Below, one piece after another: positions 61,798 through 64,000 of a stretch of DNA of 64,000 nt; position 1 is the first letter of the stretch, and each line of letters opens with the position of its first letter. The translations under genes and the position numbers were made by a program. The DNA is taken from contig NZ_AP028878.1 of the NCBI RefSeq assembly GCF_036511935.1, forward strand, positions 4,030,001-4,094,000. Direction: 5' to 3'. This stretch comes from Marinobacter nanhaiticus D15-8W (GTDB lineage: Bacteria; Pseudomonadota; Gammaproteobacteria; Pseudomonadales; Oleiphilaceae). The notes under the pieces were generated by a model, which saw nothing but the letters and a program-made list of their open reading frames with translations, made no database searches and was not told the origin of the DNA.

Positions 61798-62390
61798 CTG
61801 ACCCGAATCCTGAATTCCTGATCAACTCCATGTTCGCCGAACATATGGAAAATGCAGCTCATACAGCTGCAGAGCTTGGCCCGGCCATTGCCGCCGCCGC
61901 GGACACACTCGTACACTCGCTGCTGTCCGACGCCAAAATCCTGCTCTGCGCGAACGGCAGTGCCAATTGTCTCACCCAGTATTTTTGCACCAGCCTACTG
62001 AATCGGTTTGACCAGGATCGTCCGGCGCTACCCGCCTTGAACCTCGGGGCCGACGCCACAACCTTTTCAGCCGTATGTCGCGACAACCGATTCAATGAGA
62101 CTTTTTCACGTCAGGTAAGAGCGCTAGGCAAGGAGGGCGATACACTATTCGTGCTGGTAGATGACGGCCACAAGGCGAACCTTATCCAAGCCATCCAGGC
62201 TGCCCATGACCGCGGCATGAAAGTGGTGGTGGTCAGCGCCAAGGAAAAAACCGACGTAACCTCCCTGCTGCATCCAGATGATCACGAAATCGCCCTGCAT
62301 AACCTGCCACCTCACCAGGCAACCAGCGTATTCATGCTGGTTATGAATGGCCTCTGCGCGCTTATCGACCAGAAAATATTTGGAGGCTAG
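61794..62390 (+). CDS. diaA: SIS domain protein, DiaA/GmhA-like
   Basis: 198 residues with a sugar-isomerase fold (ILLCANGSANCLTQYFCTSLLNRF, VLVDDGHKANLIQAIQAAHDRGMKVVVVSA). DiaA promotes DnaA assembly at the origin; the close paralogue GmhA isomerises sedoheptulose-7-phosphate, and sequence alone does not separate them fully. The lpoA-yraN-diaA order favours DiaA. Confidence 0.85.
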   Translation: MTDPNPEFLINSMFAEHMENAAHTAAELGPAIAAAADTLVHSLLSDAKILLCANGSANCLTQYFCTSLLNRFDQDRPALPALNLGADATTFSAVCRDNRFNETFSRQVRALGKEGDTLFVLVDDGHKANLIQAIQAAHDRGMKVVVVSAKEKTDVTSLLHPDDHEIALHNLPPHQATSVFMLVMNGLCALIDQKIFGG

Positions 62391-62412
62391 CGCTAAATCC
62401 GCCGCATCAGAA

Positions 62413-62445
62413 ACAACAAAGCCGACTCATGGTCGGCTTTGTTGT
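62413..62445. terminator. Bidirectional hairpin between diaA and sspB
   Basis: ACAACAAAGCCGAC (62413-62426) pairs perfectly with GTCGGCTTTGTTGT (62432-62445), 14 bases with a 5-base loop. T-rich sequence flanks it only weakly. It lies between the convergent ends of diaA and sspB. Confidence 0.65.
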
Positions 62446-62505
62446 GTAAGCAGTCATTTTTGGAGCGATAATCTACGCGAACGCGGGCCAGTTAGACGCT
62501 ATCGT

Positions 62506-62931
62506 TCACTTGACGACTTTGAGGCTCGGCTTTCCGGAGGGACGTTCCGGTGGTTGGCCAGTCCCCGCGTCGGGATCGGTGCCGTCAGGATCAGGTGTAC
62601 CCGGCTCGCTACCAAACACCATCCCTTCACCATTCTCACGCGCATATATCGCAAGGACGGCAATCAACGGTACCGAAACCTGCATCGGCACCCCGCCAAA
62701 CCGCGCACTGAACTCAAGCGCGCTGTTACCGATCATCAAGCCTTTTACAGCACTGGGACTGATGTTCAGCACAATCTGGCCATTCGCCACATGCTCGGCG
62801 GGCACCTGCACACCCTGAACACCTGCATCCACCAAAATGTACGGGGTGCAGTTGTTATCGAGAATCCACTCGTTAAATGCCCGAACAAGGTAGGGCCGGC
62901 TTGATGTCATCCTGAATGCCTTGTCTGACAT
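62506..62931 (-). CDS. sspB: ClpXP adaptor protein SspB
   Basis: Delivers ssrA-tagged proteins to ClpXP. The folded domain starts TSSRPYLVRAFNEWILDNNCTPYI and includes NISPSAVKGLMIGN; a Pro/Gly-rich linker and a basic C-terminal peptide (PSLKVVK) for ClpX docking follow. 141 residues. It lies 37 bases after sspA, an operon found throughout gammaproteobacteria. Confidence 0.96.
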   Translation of the reverse strand: MSDKAFRMTSSRPYLVRAFNEWILDNNCTPYILVDAGVQGVQVPAEHVANGQIVLNISPSAVKGLMIGNSALEFSARFGGVPMQVSVPLIAVLAIYARENGEGMVFGSEPGTPDPDGTDPDAGTGQPPERPSGKPSLKVVK

Positions 62932-62968
62932 AGAGTCTCCCGCTTGAACTCGAGTTGTCGGCCGTTAA

Positions 62969-63598
62969 TCAGCTGCGAATATCTTCTTCGATATCCGACA
63001 GGCTTGCCTTGAAGCCCTCTCGCTGGAACAGGCGCTCCATGTACTTCACGAGAGGCTTAGCCTGTTTCTCCGACAATTCGATGCCCAAGGCTGGAAGACG
63101 CCAGAGGATCGGGCCGATACAGCAATCGACGATAGTGAACTCTTCGGACAGGAAGTACGGCATTTCGCCGAACAGCGGCGCCGTTGCCAGCAGGCTTTCG
63201 CGAAGCTCCTTGCGGGCTGCATCCGACGCTTTTGCGTTGGGCTGCGCCAGGATCTGGTCGACAAGGCCACACCAGTCTTTCTGAATGCGATGAATCATCA
63301 GACGACTGTTGGCACGAGCAACCGGATAGACCGGGAGCAGCGGCGGATGCGGGAAGCGCTCGTCCAGATACTCCATCATGATGTTCGGCTCGTAGAGCAC
63401 CAGATCGCGATCAACCAGGGTCGGTAGCGCGTTATATGGATTCAGGTCGGAGAGCTCCTCCGGCGGATTGTCAGGATCCACGTCAACCACGTCGACCGTA
63501 ACACCCTTCTCGGCAAGAACAATACGCACCCGATGGCTGTAATGGCTGGCCGGATCGGAAAAAAACGTCATTGATGACCGCTTGGTCACAACGCCCAT
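62969..63598 (-). CDS. sspA: Stringent starvation protein A
   Basis: GST-fold RNA-polymerase-associated protein that alters transcription under starvation and acid stress. N-terminal thioredoxin-like domain ([41 protein letters not shown]) and helical C-terminal domain with [13 protein letters not shown]. 209 residues. It sits between sspB and the cytochrome c1 gene, as in Pseudomonas. Confidence 0.96.
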   Translation of the reverse strand: MGVVTKRSSMTFFSDPASHYSHRVRIVLAEKGVTVDVVDVDPDNPPEELSDLNPYNALPTLVDRDLVLYEPNIMMEYLDERFPHPPLLPVYPVARANSRLMIHRIQKDWCGLVDQILAQPNAKASDAARKELRESLLATAPLFGEMPYFLSEEFTIVDCCIGPILWRLPALGIELSEKQAKPLVKYMERLFQREGFKASLSDIEEDIRS

Positions 63599-63712
63599 AG
63601 AGCTACTCCACGATTACACAGACAGAGAGATGAAAAGACAGAACGCAAGCGCCCAGTGAACGAGATACCTCACCCACTGGACACTTCGCAGGGCAGGATT
63701 ATACCTGATTCT

Positions 63713-64000
63713 TTAGTGTACGTCTTTCCAGTACTCGCGATTAAGCAAGTAGGCGAAGACGAAGAAAATCGCGATAAAGATCAGGACAAAGATACCCAGG
63801 CGCTCCCGCTCGAGCTTGACCGGATCGCCCATGTACGACAGGAAGTTCGTCAGGTCGTACATCGCCGTGTCGAATTCCGCTGGCGTCATTGAACCTTCAC
63901 TAGCCCACTCAGGACAGACAGAGCCGTTGACCACGTTACCGCTGAGCGGATCAACGCTCGCTCCGTGCCCGATGTGCGGCTCGACGGCACAAAGCCCCTG
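63713..64000 (-). CDS. petC: Ubiquinol-cytochrome c reductase cytochrome c1 subunit (partial)
   Basis: The last 95 residues of cytochrome c1 of the bc1 complex; the gene starts beyond the right edge. The frame continues without a stop from the edge. The visible part includes MTPAEFDTAMYDLTNFLSYMGDP, a C-terminal membrane anchor (LGIFVLIFIAIFFVFAYLL) and the very conserved end NREYWKDVH. The heme-binding CxxCH part is outside the window. Confidence 0.9.
   Translation of the reverse strand, partial: QGLCAVEPHIGHGASVDPLSGNVVNGSVCPEWASEGSMTPAEFDTAMYDLTNFLSYMGDPVKLERERLGIFVLIFIAIFFVFAYLLNREYWKDVH

Overview
The window reads as a chromosomal segment of a moderately GC-rich, Gram-negative gammaproteobacterium, most likely Marinobacter or a close relative. 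This is inferred from gene content, from protein sequences I recognise, and from a gene order that largely matches Pseudomonas from argJ through secA, lpxC, the division/cell-wall (dcw) cluster, mraZ, rnpB, rsmI, lpoA, sspB/sspA and cytochrome c1. No rRNA, tRNA, CRISPR array, phage or complete insertion sequence was recognised. About 90 percent of the window is coding, and most of it is core metabolism.

Layout. 282-6260 (minus) holds the elongasome and housekeeping genes rodA, mrdA, rlmH, rsfS, nadD and proA. 6639-10181 (plus) is a tightly overlapping three-gene membrane operon: two degenerate GGDEF proteins and a DedA-PAP2 fusion. 10191-12037 (minus) carries a LON-domain protein and a cNMP-like/HDOD protein, divergent from ilvD. 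14089-20172 is a mixed accessory stretch: DUF523, a peptidoglycan-binding protein, an AI-2E/PerM exporter, an M20 amidohydrolase, a Cys-rich mini-protein, a haloalkane dehalogenase and a thioesterase. 20422-26353 holds a DEAD-box helicase, folA-thyA-lgt, a TSUP permease, an NRDE protein and a PilZ protein. 26388-26669 is a non-autonomous transposon-like element (MITE). 26855-30070 is xseB-ispA-dxs. 30250-34624 (minus) is ribA, moaA, moaC, mutT-thiE and argJ. secA, an M23 peptidase and dciA follow.

39582-57664 (minus) is the dcw cluster in transcription order mraZ-rsmH-ftsL-ftsI-murE-murF-mraY-murD-ftsW-murG-murC-ddlB-ftsQ-ftsA-ftsZ, followed by lpxC. Upstream of mraZ lie a promoter and six 10-bp-phased TGG-type repeats that look like the MraZ operator. 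RNase P RNA sits between mraZ and rsmI. 59530-62390 (plus) is lpoA-yraN-diaA. The right end holds sspB, sspA and the C-terminal part of cytochrome c1.

The strongest items outside the core are the MITE with its TTAG target duplication just upstream of a PilZ gene, the degenerate-GGDEF plus DedA-PAP2 operon, the MraZ operator array, the inverted repeat pair after dxs, the structured leader before the Cys-rich mini-protein, and a speculative short leader ORF ahead of secA. I found no clear previously undescribed multi-gene defence or mobile system; the degenerate GGDEF/DedA-PAP2 operon is the best candidate for unusual biology.
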